Assembly: GCF_034424545.1 (NCBI RefSeq)
Contig: NZ_CP139971.1
Location: 2,230,375-2,294,374 of the forward strand
DNA: 64,000 bases
DNA from: Trinickia caryophylli
Lineage (GTDB): Bacteria > Pseudomonadota > Gammaproteobacteria > Burkholderiales > Burkholderiaceae
Direction: 5' to 3'
Shown here one piece after another: positions 23,301 to 32,759 of the stretch. The notes beneath the pieces are model-generated. The model did not search any database and was not told where the DNA came from. It saw only the letters and a list, made by a program, of their open reading frames with translations. How positions within the stretch are numbered: position 1 is the stretch's first letter; every line of letters begins with the position of its first letter. Made by a program: the position numbers and the translations under genes.

Positions 23301-23534
23301 TCAGGCCGGCTCGGGCGGCGCGGGCTCGGACAAGGCAGGCGGCTGCTTGTCGTCGTCTTCGACTTCGATGCCCCAGTCGCCGTAGGTGTACCAGTCGTCG
23401 CCGAGCGTTTCGGCGGGATGCTGCGTGCGGCTCGAGCCGTTGCCGCAACGCATGTCGTTCATCGGACAGTAGTGATCGCAGCCCCAGCAGATGCGTTCGG
23501 GGTGCTTGGGGTGCAGCGGAAATTTCTTCGCCAT
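23301..23534 (-). CDS. DUF3079 small cysteine-rich protein
   Basis: 77 aa. MAKKFPLHPKHPERICWGCD, followed by a second Cys pair (YCPMNDMRC), GNGSSRTQHPAE and GDDWYTYGDWG, is the DUF3079 pattern found in Burkholderiales. Four closely spaced cysteines suggest a metal site. The acidic, proline-rich tail is not conserved in the family as I know it. Function is unknown. Confidence 0.8.
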   Translation of the reverse strand: MAKKFPLHPKHPERICWGCDHYCPMNDMRCGNGSSRTQHPAETLGDDWYTYGDWGIEVEDDDKQPPALSEPAPPEPA

Positions 23535-23700
23535 TTCTTCGACTCGGCTGATGCATGGCTCGCTGACCGAGCATGCTGGCTCGATTATCGAAGTGGCACG
23601 CAGTCCGCGCCTTGATATTTGCTAAGCCAGGGTGCGGGCGCGCCGATCCACCAGGGACGTACCGACGCACCCGGCCCGGGGACCACGGCCCGAACGGACC

Positions 23701-25053
23701 CTAGGCCGGCCGGGAGCGGAACGGGCCCATGTCGATGCCGTGGCGTGCGATCTTGTCGTAGAGCGTTTTGCGTGGCAAGCCGAGCAGTTCGGCCGCCCGC
23801 TGCACCTGACCTTGCGCAGCGCCAAGCGCTTCCTCGATGAATGCGCGCTCGGCGCGCGCCATTTGCGCCTCGAGCGAGTGAGCATCGTCGGCTTCGGGTT
23901 GAGGCAGCCCGTCGTCGAGGCCGAGGCAGAACCGCTCCGCCACGTTCTTGAGCTCGCGAACGTTACCGGGCCAGTCATGCATCCGCCAGCGCGCCATGTC
24001 AGCCGGCGTACACTCGGGCTCCGGGCGCCCGTAGCGGGCGGCTGCGTCGCGCACGAAATGCATGAAGAGTTCGGGGATGTCGTCGCGCCGCTCGCGCAGC
24101 GGCGGAAGATCGATCGTGGCGACGTTCAGGCGGTAATAGAGATCTGCGCGAAAGTCGCCGCGCTCGACGAGCGTCTTCAGGTCTTCCTTGATGGCGGCGA
24201 TCACGCGCACGTCCACGGCAAACGGCGTATTGCTGCCGAGGCGCTCGACCGTGCGTTCCTGCAATACGCGCAACAGCTTGGCCTGCAAGGCGAGAGACAG
24301 ATTTTCGAGTTCGTCGAGAAACAGCGTGCCGCGATCGGCATGCTCGAACTTGCCGATCCGCTTTTGCTGCGCGCCGGTGAACGCACCGGGTTCATGGCCG
24401 AATATCTCGCTTTCGAAGAGAGACTCCGGGAGCGCGGCGCAATTGACGGCCACGAACGGCCCTTCTCGACGGCTCGCGTCATGCAAAGCACGGGCGAGCA
24501 CCTCTTTGCCGCTGCCGGTTTCTCCGCGGATCAGCACGTCTGCCGGCGTGGGACCGATCGCTGCCACGAGCGCACGGACGCGCTCGATCGCGGGTGAGCG
24601 TCCGAGCATCGCGCGTGCGCCGTGCAACTGCGCCCGCAGGCTGCGGTTGTCGACCACGAGGCGCCGATGGGCGAGCGCACGGCGCACCGACTCCACGAGC
24701 CGATCGGAATGGAACGGCTTTTCGATGAAGTCGTAGGCACCGGCGCGCATCGCGGTTACGGCCATTGCAATGTCGCCGTGACCGGTTACCAGCACGACCG
24801 GAATGTCGGCGTCCCGCGCGCGGGCGCGTACGCTTTCGAGCAACGCGAGGCCGTCGATGCCCGGCAGCCGGATATCGCTCACGATTGCTGCCGGCGTTTG
24901 CCCCGACAACGCGGCGAACGCCGATTCAGCGTCCTCGAACTCTCGCACGTCGATGCCGGCGAGCGAGAGCGCCTGCGAGCAGCCGAGGCGTACGGCAGCG
25001 TCGTCCTCGACGAGGTATACGCAATGTCCGGCAACCAAATCGATCGAATTCAT
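23701..25053 (-). CDS. dctD: Sigma-54 response regulator, DctD type
   Basis: 450 aa in NtrC layout: receiver domain (about 10-125, phosphoacceptor Asp in IVSDIRLPGIDG), AAA+ sigma-54 interaction domain (about 150-380, Walker A GETGSGKE, GAFTGA loop present as EPGAFTGAQ), and a C-terminal Fis-type helix-turn-helix (QRAAELLGLPRKTLYDKI). The start at 25053 overlaps the stop of the kinase gene by ATGA, so translation is coupled. It should activate the sigma-54 promoter found upstream of the dicarboxylate permease gene at the head of this operon. Confidence 0.92.
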   Translation of the reverse strand: MNSIDLVAGHCVYLVEDDAAVRLGCSQALSLAGIDVREFEDAESAFAALSGQTPAAIVSDIRLPGIDGLALLESVRARARDADIPVVLVTGHGDIAMAVTAMRAGAYDFIEKPFHSDRLVESVRRALAHRRLVVDNRSLRAQLHGARAMLGRSPAIERVRALVAAIGPTPADVLIRGETGSGKEVLARALHDASRREGPFVAVNCAALPESLFESEIFGHEPGAFTGAQQKRIGKFEHADRGTLFLDELENLSLALQAKLLRVLQERTVERLGSNTPFAVDVRVIAAIKEDLKTLVERGDFRADLYYRLNVATIDLPPLRERRDDIPELFMHFVRDAAARYGRPEPECTPADMARWRMHDWPGNVRELKNVAERFCLGLDDGLPQPEADDAHSLEAQMARAERAFIEEALGAAQGQVQRAAELLGLPRKTLYDKIARHGIDMGPFRSRPA

Positions 25054-26975
25054 GGAGCTAGCTCTGTTGTCTGCGCTGCACGCTGCAGCTCGACGGTAAA
25101 CACGGCGCCGCCGTGCGGTTGGCCGGTTGCGCGGTTTCCGGCGCTCAGGCTGCCGCCGAACTCGTCGACGATGGCCTGCGAGATCGCGAGCCCGAGGCCG
25201 AGCCCTTTGCCCGTGGTCTTGGTCGTATAGAACGGCTCGAAAAGCCGAGGCATCGTATCGGGCGTGATGCCGGGGCCGCTGTCCTCGACGCTCACGCACA
25301 CCGTGCGCGACGTGACGGCCGTTCTGACGCGCACCTCGCGCGCACCCGCCGAGAGCGCCGCCGCGTCGATTGCATTGGCGAGCAGATTCACGAACACCTG
25401 CTCGGCGCGAATTGCGCTTGCCAACACGATCGCGTCGGGCGGAATCGGCTCGACGCGAATCGTCACGTCCATCGCCTTGCGGTGCGCCTCGACGAGTGTC
25501 AGTGCTTCGCGCAGGGTGTCCTCGATCGCGACGGGCTCGCGCACGAGCGCGTCGTTGCGCGCGAATGCCTTGACGTGCCCGACGATCTTGCCCATTCGCT
25601 CGGCCAGTTCGGTGATGAGCTGCAGATTGCGCGGCAGATCGCGCGCGCGGCCAAGCTCGATCAGCCGCACCGCATTGTTCGACAGCGTCATCAACGCCGT
25701 CAACGGCTGGTTCAGCTCGTGCGTGATGCCGGCCGCCATTTGTCCAAGCGCGGCGAGCTTGCCCGCCTGGATGGCGGCGTCGCGCGTGTCGCGCAGAATG
25801 CGGCGGGCGTCGTCGAGCGCGTCGACTTTTTTCGCAAGGTCCGCATTGGCGAGCGTGAGCTCGGCCGTCCGCTGCGCGATACGGGCTTCGAGGTCGCGGT
25901 GCGCCTGCTGCAGTGCCATGCGCGAGCGGATGCGCTCGCGCTCGCGCGTGTGCCGCAACCAGGCGGCTGCGGCCAGCGAGAACAGCAATGCGCTGGCCGC
26001 GGCGCCGCCGATGGCGGCGAGCGCAGCCGTTTCGCGGTCTTCGGCGGGGTCGGTCAGAATTGCGATCTCCCAGCCGAGTGGCCCGGTTGGCCGGTATTGC
26101 GCGTCGTAGCGGCGCACGGGCTGTCCCGGCAGCGCCACGCGCAGCGTCGGCGGCGCGCCGGCCGGGTGTGCCGCCGGCGCGGGCGCTGCAAGGGCACGTG
26201 GCGCGGGCAGCGCGTCGAGCGGCGCATCGCCGTATTGACGCGTGGCGACCAGACGCTGGCGCACCGCCGGCGAAAGCGGCACGAGTGCGCGATAGCGCCA
26301 GGTGGGAACCGAGGAGAGGAAGACCACGTGGTCGCGATCGGTCAGCGCGACCACGTCGCCGCTTTTGGCGAGTGCGTCCTCATAGCCGTCGAGCAGCGCC
26401 TTGATTGCGACGACGCCGATCGGTCGGGCATTCGGCCGCTCGGGATCGCGTACGGGAACCGCAAGGAAGTAGCCGGCTTCGCCGGTGGTGTTGCCGACCC
26501 CATAAAAGCGGCCGAGACCATGCGCAATCGCCTCGGTGAAGTAGGGGCGATAAGCGTAGTTCTTGCCGACGAAGCTGCCGGGTTCCTGCCAGTTGCTCGC
26601 CGCGATCGTGTTGCCGTCGGCATCCATGACGTAGGCCGCCGCGAGCTGCGCGTTGAGCTGGACGGCCTTCAGATAGTCGTTCGCCGCTGCCCGCAGCGAT
26701 GCGGAACCTGGCGCTTCCAGGACGTTCGCGATAGCGGGAGCGAGCGCCGCGATGCGCGGCATAGACTCGTACCGCGCGAGTTGGGCCTCGAGCGAGAGCG
26801 CGTAGAACGACGCGCGCTGCGCCACCTCGGCGGCCCGTAGATCGCGATAGTGGCGCAGCGCCTCGGCGTAGGCGAGCCAGGCGGTGACGGCGCAGCAGGC
26901 CAGCACGGCCGCGACCATGACGACGTGGCGCAGGCGCAGATAAAGGCGTAGCCGCGACGCGGCAAAGGGTTTCAT
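25050..26975 (-). CDS. dctB: C4-dicarboxylate sensor histidine kinase, DctB type
   Basis: 641 aa. One N-terminal membrane helix (about 15-38), a periplasmic double-Cache sensor region (40-300, with the conserved NWQEPGSFVGKNYAYRPYF stretch), a second helix (about 312-335), a coiled coil, then HisKA (phospho-His in GITHELNQPL) and HATPase domains (G boxes in DSGPGITPD and GKGLGLGLAI). The layout and periplasmic motif are those of DctB, which senses succinate, fumarate or malate. It lies 33 bp after the permease gene and overlaps dctD by 4 bp. Confidence 0.92.
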   Translation of the reverse strand: MKPFAASRLRLYLRLRHVVMVAAVLACCAVTAWLAYAEALRHYRDLRAAEVAQRASFYALSLEAQLARYESMPRIAALAPAIANVLEAPGSASLRAAANDYLKAVQLNAQLAAAYVMDADGNTIAASNWQEPGSFVGKNYAYRPYFTEAIAHGLGRFYGVGNTTGEAGYFLAVPVRDPERPNARPIGVVAIKALLDGYEDALAKSGDVVALTDRDHVVFLSSVPTWRYRALVPLSPAVRQRLVATRQYGDAPLDALPAPRALAAPAPAAHPAGAPPTLRVALPGQPVRRYDAQYRPTGPLGWEIAILTDPAEDRETAALAAIGGAAASALLFSLAAAAWLRHTRERERIRSRMALQQAHRDLEARIAQRTAELTLANADLAKKVDALDDARRILRDTRDAAIQAGKLAALGQMAAGITHELNQPLTALMTLSNNAVRLIELGRARDLPRNLQLITELAERMGKIVGHVKAFARNDALVREPVAIEDTLREALTLVEAHRKAMDVTIRVEPIPPDAIVLASAIRAEQVFVNLLANAIDAAALSAGAREVRVRTAVTSRTVCVSVEDSGPGITPDTMPRLFEPFYTTKTTGKGLGLGLAISQAIVDEFGGSLSAGNRATGQPHGGAVFTVELQRAAQTTELAP

Positions 26976-27008
26976 CGCCGCGTGCTCTCGCTGCCGCGCG
27001 TGGACGGC

Positions 27009-28352
27009 TCAATCCTCGATGCGCGAATGACGCTTCGAGTCCCGCGTGCCGACGTAGACGAGCAATGAGCAGAAGATTGCCGCCGTGACGTACCAATAGA
27101 ACACTTCCTCATGTCCTGCCTGCTTGAGCCACAATGCGATGTACTCGGCCGTGCCGCCGAAAACCGATACGGTAACAGCATAGGGAAGGCCGACCCCCAA
27201 TGCACGCACTTCAGCCGGAAACAGTTCGGCCTTGACCACGGCATTGATGGACGTGTAGCCGGACACGATCACGAGTGCGGCGATGATGAGGAAGAACGCG
27301 GCCCATGCGTTGTGCGTGTGGCTGATCGCCGTCATGATCGGCACGGTGAAGAGCGTGCCCAATACGCCGAACGCGATGAGGATCGGACGGCGGCCGATGC
27401 GGTCGGAAACCGAGCCGATCACGGGCTGCAGCGCGGCGAAGATCGCGAGCGATGCGCCCGAGACGAGCGTGGCGTCGAGCTTGCTCATGCCGACCGTATT
27501 GGCCAGGAACTTCTGCATGTAGATCGAGTACGTGTAGAAGGCCACCGTACCGCCCATGGTCAGGCCGACGACGGTCAGCACCGCGCGCGGATGCTTGGCG
27601 AGTTCGGCGAGCGTGCCGCGTGCGCGATTCTTCGCGCGGGCCTTTTCGAATTCACCGGTTTCTTCCATCGTCGCGCGCAACCGCATGCCCGCGAGCGCAC
27701 AAGCGGCGCCGATGAGGAACGGCACGCGCCAACCCCACGATTCGAGCTGCTGGGACGTGAGCAGGAACTGCTGCATGACGATGAGCAGCACGATCGCGAC
27801 GAGCTGTCCCATGATCAGCGTCACGTATTGGAAGCTCGAGTAAAAGCCGCGGTGTTTGGCCGTGGCGACCTCGCTGAGGTACGTGGCCGACGTTCCGTAC
27901 TCGCCGCCGATGCTGAGGCCTTGCAGCAGGCGCGCGGCAACGAGCAGGGCCGGCGCGGCTGCACCGATCGTCGCGTAGCTCGGGCAGAGCGCGATGATGA
28001 GCGAGCCGGCGCACATCATGACCACTGAAACGAGCAGCGCGGAGCGCCGGCCGTGGCGGTCGGCATAGATGCCCATGAGCCAGCCGCCGATCGGGCGCGC
28101 GAGAAAGCCCACCGCAAACACGGCCGCCGTATTGAGCAGTTGTGCCGTCGTATTGCCGGCGGGAAAGAACGACTTGGCGAAATACAGGGCAAAGGCCGAA
28201 TACACGTACCAGTCGTACCATTCGATGAGATTGCCGATTGAGCCCGAGAAAATCGAGCGCAGGCGGCGGCGTACGTCGGCTGCCGCGCTCGACGGGGCAG
28301 CGAGCGCCGAGCCGCTGGCAGAGGTGACCGTGTCGGAAAAATGAGGCTTCAT
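27009..28352 (-). CDS. MFS dicarboxylate/2-oxoglutarate:H+ symporter (KgtP-like)
   Basis: 447 aa, 12 transmembrane segments, metabolite:H+ symporter subfamily. Signatures: IGNLIEWYDWYVYSAFALYF, the loop 2-3 motif YADRHGRR, and GLSIGGEYGTSATYLSE. Closest in pattern to E. coli KgtP (alpha-ketoglutarate permease); the substrate is probably a C4/C5 dicarboxylate because the next two genes are dctB and dctD. GGAGAC lies 6 nt before ATG 28352. It is the first gene of a three-gene operon behind a sigma-54 promoter at 28408-28424. Confidence 0.88.
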   Translation of the reverse strand: MKPHFSDTVTSASGSALAAPSSAAADVRRRLRSIFSGSIGNLIEWYDWYVYSAFALYFAKSFFPAGNTTAQLLNTAAVFAVGFLARPIGGWLMGIYADRHGRRSALLVSVVMMCAGSLIIALCPSYATIGAAAPALLVAARLLQGLSIGGEYGTSATYLSEVATAKHRGFYSSFQYVTLIMGQLVAIVLLIVMQQFLLTSQQLESWGWRVPFLIGAACALAGMRLRATMEETGEFEKARAKNRARGTLAELAKHPRAVLTVVGLTMGGTVAFYTYSIYMQKFLANTVGMSKLDATLVSGASLAIFAALQPVIGSVSDRIGRRPILIAFGVLGTLFTVPIMTAISHTHNAWAAFFLIIAALVIVSGYTSINAVVKAELFPAEVRALGVGLPYAVTVSVFGGTAEYIALWLKQAGHEEVFYWYVTAAIFCSLLVYVGTRDSKRHSRIED

Positions 28353-28407
28353 GGTGTCTCCAGTCGCATTGTGAGTGTTCGCCCTGGTGGGCGACGCGGC
28401 GGGTCAA

Positions 28408-28424
28408 TGCAACCGGCGTGCCAA
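28408..28424 (-). promoter_or_regulatory. Sigma-54 (-24/-12) promoter of the permease-dctBD operon
   Basis: On the minus strand the sequence reads TTGGCACGCCGGTTGCA, an excellent match to the consensus TGGCACG-N4-TTGCW with GG and GC 10 nt apart. It points toward the permease ATG about 56 bp downstream, and a sigma-54 activator (DctD type) is encoded in the same operon. Confidence 0.88.
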
Positions 28425-28463
28425 TCCGGTCCCCGATCGGCACGCTTCCAAGTGATTGTTTTT

Positions 28464-28478
28464 ATTAGGAGTCCTATT
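28464..28478. promoter_or_regulatory. Candidate upstream activator site for the DctD-type regulator
   Basis: ATTAGGAGTCCTATT is a 15-bp near-perfect dyad about 70-80 bp upstream of the expected transcription start of the sigma-54 promoter, a usual position for NtrC-family activators. Assignment to DctD is inference. Confidence 0.5.
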
Positions 28479-28585
28479 GGGCGGCGGGCGCCCGCCGCCG
28501 GCGGTTGTGCGGTTCGCCGCAATCGGCGGCGAACGGTGTGCGGATTTCCGCCGCGCGAGGAACGTTGGGCGGGCGCGAGGCCGGC

Positions 28586-29638
28586 TCAGGGCGCGGGGTT
28601 GGGTTGCGCTTCGTAGGCGGCTTCGATATCGGCGAGGGCCTCGGGCGGCAGCGTGACGGCGATGCTCGCGATGTTTTCCTTCAATTGTTCGAGCGACGTG
28701 GCGCCGATCAGGTTGCTCGTGACGAACGGGCGGGAATTGACGAAGGCCAGCGCGAACTGAGCGGGCGATAGCCCGTAACGCTTCGCCAGAGTCACGTACG
28801 CGCTCGTCGCCTCGAGTGCCTGGGGCTTGCTATAGCGCTGAAAGCGTTCGAAGAGGGTGATGCGGGCTCCAGCGGGGCGCGCGCCGCCTTCGTATTTGCC
28901 GGACAGCCAGCCGAACGCGAGCGGAGAATAGGCGAGCAGGCCGATTCCCTCGCGGTGGCTGAATTCCGACAGGCCGATTTCGAAGGTCCGGTTCAGCAGG
29001 CTGTACGGGTTCTGTATGCTGACGATGCGCGGCAGCCCCAGCCGTTCCGATGCGCGCAGGAACTGCGCGACGCCCCACGGCGTTTCGTTGGACACGCCGA
29101 TATGGCGCACCTTGCCCGCCTTGACGAAATCGGCCAGTACCGAGAGCGTTTCCTCGATCGGCACCGTGTACTCGTCGTCCACCCGCGGATAGACCGGGCG
29201 CCCGAATGTCATCGTGCTGCGGTCGGGCCAGTGAAGCTGATAGAGATCGACATAATCGGTTTTCAGGCGTGCGAGGCTGCCGTCGAGCGCTTCGGTCAGG
29301 CTCTTGCGATCGAACTGGTTGTGCCCGCCGCGAACGTGCCGGGGGTTGTGCGGCTGGCGCCCGGGGCCCGTCGCTTTTGTCGCGAGCACGATTTTTTCGC
29401 GTGCCGCGCGATGCTTCTCGAGCCACGAGCCGATGAAGCGCTCGGTCGAGCCTTGCGTTTCGGGCCGCGGCGGGACCGGGTACATTTCGGCCGTATCGAT
29501 GAGATTCACGCCCTGAGCGAGCGCGTAGTCGATCTGCGCGTGCGCTTCGCTCTCGGTGTTTTGCTCGCCCCAGGTCATCGTGCCGAGGCCGATGACGCTG
29601 ACCGAGACGTCCGAATTGCCAAGTTTGCGGTATTCCAT
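28586..29638 (-). CDS. tas: NADP(H)-dependent aldo-keto reductase, Tas-like
   Basis: 350 aa TIM-barrel reductase. Family motifs: YRKLGNSDVSVSVIGLGTMTW, the catalytic DTAEMYPVP (Asp and Tyr), the Lys in LATKATG, the catalytic His in YQLHWPDR, and the C-terminal cofactor loop LIGATSLEQLKENI. The PVPPRPETQGSTE insertion is typical of E. coli Tas. The natural substrate is unknown; purified relatives reduce small aldehydes. ATG 29638 is chosen by homology, since MEYRKLG is the usual family start. It is transcribed convergently with no clear partner. Confidence 0.85.
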   Translation of the reverse strand: MEYRKLGNSDVSVSVIGLGTMTWGEQNTESEAHAQIDYALAQGVNLIDTAEMYPVPPRPETQGSTERFIGSWLEKHRAAREKIVLATKATGPGRQPHNPRHVRGGHNQFDRKSLTEALDGSLARLKTDYVDLYQLHWPDRSTMTFGRPVYPRVDDEYTVPIEETLSVLADFVKAGKVRHIGVSNETPWGVAQFLRASERLGLPRIVSIQNPYSLLNRTFEIGLSEFSHREGIGLLAYSPLAFGWLSGKYEGGARPAGARITLFERFQRYSKPQALEATSAYVTLAKRYGLSPAQFALAFVNSRPFVTSNLIGATSLEQLKENIASIAVTLPPEALADIEAAYEAQPNPAP

Positions 29639-29817
29639 CAGGTCGATCGTCCGTTGCCAGTTGCAAAGACGCGAAGCTATCACGACGCCGGCATTCGTGC
29701 AGGCGAGCGCGGCATGCGCGAGTGGGGTTATGGGCGGGCGCGCCGTCCCGATCCCTTATGATTCGCACACCCGAGCCCTTCCCTCAACAGAAAAAAACGC
29801 AGGCACTTCCCTTTCCG

Positions 29818-30717
29818 ATGCACCGACGTCTCACGCCGAGTACCGTTGTTCTGCTTTCCGTGCCGCCGTTTCTCTGGGCCGGCAATGCCGTCGTCGGGCG
29901 AATGATCGGCGGCCTCGTGCCGCCGCTCACGCTCAATTTCCTGCGATGGCTGCTCGCCTTCGTCATCTTGCTGCCGTGGGCCGCCCGCGTCCTCCATCCG
30001 CGCAGCGGGCTTTGGCAGCATTGGCGCCGCTTCGCGTTGCTAGGGCTCTTCGGCGTCGGCTGTTATAACGCGCTGCAGTATCTCGCGCTCAGGACGTCGT
30101 CGCCACTGAACGTGACGCTGATGGCGTCGAGCGTTCCGGTCTGGATGCTCGGCGTGGGCTGGCTATGCTTCGGGCAGCGCATCAGCGGCCGCCAATTCGT
30201 CGGCACGCTGCTTTCGATCGCAGGTGTGCTGCTCGTGCTTTGCCGTGGGCGGTGGTCGGTGCTCATGCAGTTCAGGCTCGTGCCCGGCGATCTTTACATG
30301 CTCGCCGCCGCATTCGCCTGGTCGCTCTACAGCTGGCTGCTTACGCGCACACGCGAGCCCGCGGCGTGGCGCGCCGACTGGTCGGCTTTCCTTCTGGCCC
30401 AGATCGCCCTGGGCCTCGTCTGGTCCGGACTTTTTTCGGCGGGGGAGTGGGCACTGACCGACCCGCACGTCGTCTGGGGCTGGCCGCTCGCGCTGGCGCT
30501 CGTTTACGTCGGCGTGGGCCCGGCGATTCTCGCTTACTGTTGCTGGGGATTCGGCGTGCAGCGTGTCGGCCCCGACATCGCGGGTTTCTTCGTGAATCTC
30601 ACGCCGCTTTTCGCCGCGCTGCTGTCTGCCGCGTTTCTCGGCGAATGGCCGCAGCTTTATCACGGACTGGCGTTCGTGCTGATCGTGGGCGGGATCGTCG
30701 TCGCATCGCGGGGTTAG
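29818..30717 (+). CDS. EamA/DMT-family transporter
   Basis: 299 aa with ten hydrophobic segments in two EamA repeats (about 5-140 and 155-295). The first begins PPFLWAGNAVVGR, and ALQYLALRTSSPLNVTLMAS carries the family motif at the end of the first repeat. Members export amino acids or other small metabolites, or scavenge nucleosides; the substrate cannot be predicted. ATG 29818 is chosen as the usual position just before the first helix; ATG 29758 is an in-frame alternative. Neither has a good ribosome binding site. Confidence 0.82.
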   Translation: MHRRLTPSTVVLLSVPPFLWAGNAVVGRMIGGLVPPLTLNFLRWLLAFVILLPWAARVLHPRSGLWQHWRRFALLGLFGVGCYNALQYLALRTSSPLNVTLMASSVPVWMLGVGWLCFGQRISGRQFVGTLLSIAGVLLVLCRGRWSVLMQFRLVPGDLYMLAAAFAWSLYSWLLTRTREPAAWRADWSAFLLAQIALGLVWSGLFSAGEWALTDPHVVWGWPLALALVYVGVGPAILAYCCWGFGVQRVGPDIAGFFVNLTPLFAALLSAAFLGEWPQLYHGLAFVLIVGGIVVASRG

Positions 30718-30747
30718 CGCGGCGTCGCGCGCGGCACCCGCGAATCG

Positions 30748-31581
30748 CTATCGCAGCATGAACGACATCGCCGATAAGCAATTCAGCGTACGCACGACGT
30801 GCTCGCTCGTCGGTGCTGGAAAGCGCAGCGTTTCCGCGCCCGCACGCTCGATCGTCGGCCATTGCGCGAAAAGGTCGGCCAGTGCCGGACTTTGCACCTG
30901 CAGTTCACATGCGATCGGTACGCCGGCCGCGCGAACGGGTATCGCGCGTGACGCCGCCCGCCTGCCTTGCGCCACGGCTTCGCGCGCCGCCGCCGAGATG
31001 GCTGCCCGAACGTTTGCGAGCGAATCGGTCGTTCCGCTGCTGTGCCCGGACGCGCTCTTGGTCGTGACGAACGCTGCCTCTGGGAAGGCGGCGCGTGCCT
31101 GTTCGACGAAGACGTCGTCGCCCGAGAGCAGCGCGACGCGGGCTCCGCGCTCGGCCGCGAGCGCGCCGTAGAGCTCGGCTTCACCCACCTCCGCACCGTC
31201 CACTTTCACGCGCGCGAACGCAAAGCTGTTGATCGTATGGGCAAGGATGCCCTCGGTTTTCGACCTTGCGTGGTAGCCGATCATGAAGACGAGCGCGGGC
31301 GTATTTTCGAGCCCTGCCATCATGCCGAGCGTACGCGGCTTGCCAAGCACGACGCGGGCACGCTCGTCGAGCAGATCGACGAGCAGATTGCGAAACGAGC
31401 CATGCGAATCGTTGACCCATACCTGCGTGGCGCCGCCGGCGAAGGCGCCTGCGATGGCGGCATTGGCTTCTTCCGTCATCCAGCGGCGCGCGCGCTCGTA
31501 TTCGGCATTGCCGGGGCGTGTTTGCTCGGCATGAAAAACGCCGGCTATGCCTTCGATATCGGTCGAGATCAGAACTTTCAT
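30748..31581 (-). CDS. dppA: D-aminopeptidase DppA (M55, zinc)
   Basis: 277 aa, usual length for the family. Metal ligands match B. subtilis DppA: Asp8 and Glu10 in TDIEGIAG, the His in NDSHG, the His in GYHARS and the Glu in VGEAE. The enzyme removes N-terminal D-amino acids from short peptides and forms a decamer in characterised members. The start overlaps the upstream P1 peptidase stop by ATGA. It is the last gene of the gsi-type peptide uptake operon, which suggests hydrolysis of imported D-amino-acid-containing peptides, such as peptidoglycan fragments or non-ribosomal peptides. Confidence 0.92.
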   Translation of the reverse strand: MKVLISTDIEGIAGVFHAEQTRPGNAEYERARRWMTEEANAAIAGAFAGGATQVWVNDSHGSFRNLLVDLLDERARVVLGKPRTLGMMAGLENTPALVFMIGYHARSKTEGILAHTINSFAFARVKVDGAEVGEAELYGALAAERGARVALLSGDDVFVEQARAAFPEAAFVTTKSASGHSSGTTDSLANVRAAISAAAREAVAQGRRAASRAIPVRAAGVPIACELQVQSPALADLFAQWPTIERAGAETLRFPAPTSEHVVRTLNCLSAMSFMLR

Positions 31582-32759
31582 GGCGTGTGTCGTACGAGGA
31601 ATCGCTCGAGTTCGGGACCGAGGCCGAGGCTCTCGGCAGTGTCGAGCAGTGAGAGACGGCGGTGTCCGTCGCGGCCGGTGACGGACACCGCCGAGCAGAG
31701 CGCATCCGCGATCGCCTGCTCGACGCTGTCCGCGCAGGCTTCGAATAATACGTCGAGCCGTGCATCGGCCACGAGCGGCGGCAACGTAACGAAGGGTGCA
31801 TCGTGCGGCACCGTGTAGGCGGTCGAAAACGCGAGTGCGATATCGCCGCTGCCGTGGCCGTACACCGACCCGGTGCGTGCAAGGCCGGCGGCACTGCGCA
31901 TTGCCAGGCGCCGTAGCTGTCGTGCATCGAGCGGTGCATCCGTGGCGATCGTCATGATGATCGAGCCCTGCTCGGGTTGCTCGGGCTGCCAGCGCTGTTC
32001 GCGGCGCTCGGGCCGCACCCGCGCGGGGCCGGCCACGCTGTGGGGCCGCCGCGCTTGCGCCAGCCGCTCGTCGAGCAGACGGCCGAAGGGCTCCCCGGCC
32101 AGCGTCAGCATCGGCAGGCGGCCGAAGTTCGCGAGCACGAGCGCACCCACGGTATAGGCGGCATCCGCGGTGCGCGCGATGCGCGACGCGCTGCCGATGC
32201 CGCCTTTCAAGTCGAAGCACGACATGCCGCGGCCCGCGCCCACGGCGCCGCGCCCGACCCGTGGGCTGGCCGCGTCGAGTGCATGACCATAGTGGGCCGG
32301 TCGCACCGCGAATGCCTGGATGTCGTTGAGAAAGCCGTCGTTGCATTCGAGCACGAGCGCGTTGACGGTCGGCCATTCGCGGCCGATGCGCGGATTGCGT
32401 CGGATTGCTTCGCGGGCCTGCGCTTCCGCCACGGCGGCTACACCGAACGTGTTCGTCAGTGCAATGGGCGTGTCGAGCACACCCAGTTCCTCGAGCTGGA
32501 CGAGCCCGAGGCTTTTGCCGAAGCCGTTGACGACGGCGGCAGCGGCGGGCACCTTGCGCCGATAGATGTCACCGCCATGCGGGCGAATCACAGTCACGCC
32601 CGTTTGTATCGCGCCGTCGTCGAGCGTGCAATGGCCGACCGAGACGCCTTTCACGTCGGCGATCGTGCCGCGCGCCCCAGCTTCCAGGCGGCCGATATGA
32701 GGCGGGGCGGGATACTTTGGCCTGCTGACGGTTTTCGCGGCGGCGTTGCGCATACTCAT
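31578..32759 (-). CDS. dmpA: P1-family peptidase (DmpA-like aminopeptidase)
   Basis: 393 aa Ntn-like hydrolase of the DmpA/BapA family. GVSVGHCTL, the [14 protein letters not shown] region and the self-cleavage/nucleophile site [13 protein letters not shown] (Ser after Gly) are present, so the precursor should split into alpha and beta chains at that Gly-Ser bond. Characterised members release N-terminal L- or D-residues or cleave beta-peptides. The start at 32759 overlaps the gsiD stop by ATGA, and its end overlaps dppA, so expression is coupled. Substrate preference within the family cannot be read off. Confidence 0.9.
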   Translation of the reverse strand: MSMRNAAAKTVSRPKYPAPPHIGRLEAGARGTIADVKGVSVGHCTLDDGAIQTGVTVIRPHGGDIYRRKVPAAAAVVNGFGKSLGLVQLEELGVLDTPIALTNTFGVAAVAEAQAREAIRRNPRIGREWPTVNALVLECNDGFLNDIQAFAVRPAHYGHALDAASPRVGRGAVGAGRGMSCFDLKGGIGSASRIARTADAAYTVGALVLANFGRLPMLTLAGEPFGRLLDERLAQARRPHSVAGPARVRPERREQRWQPEQPEQGSIIMTIATDAPLDARQLRRLAMRSAAGLARTGSVYGHGSGDIALAFSTAYTVPHDAPFVTLPPLVADARLDVLFEACADSVEQAIADALCSAVSVTGRDGHRRLSLLDTAESLGLGPELERFLVRHTP

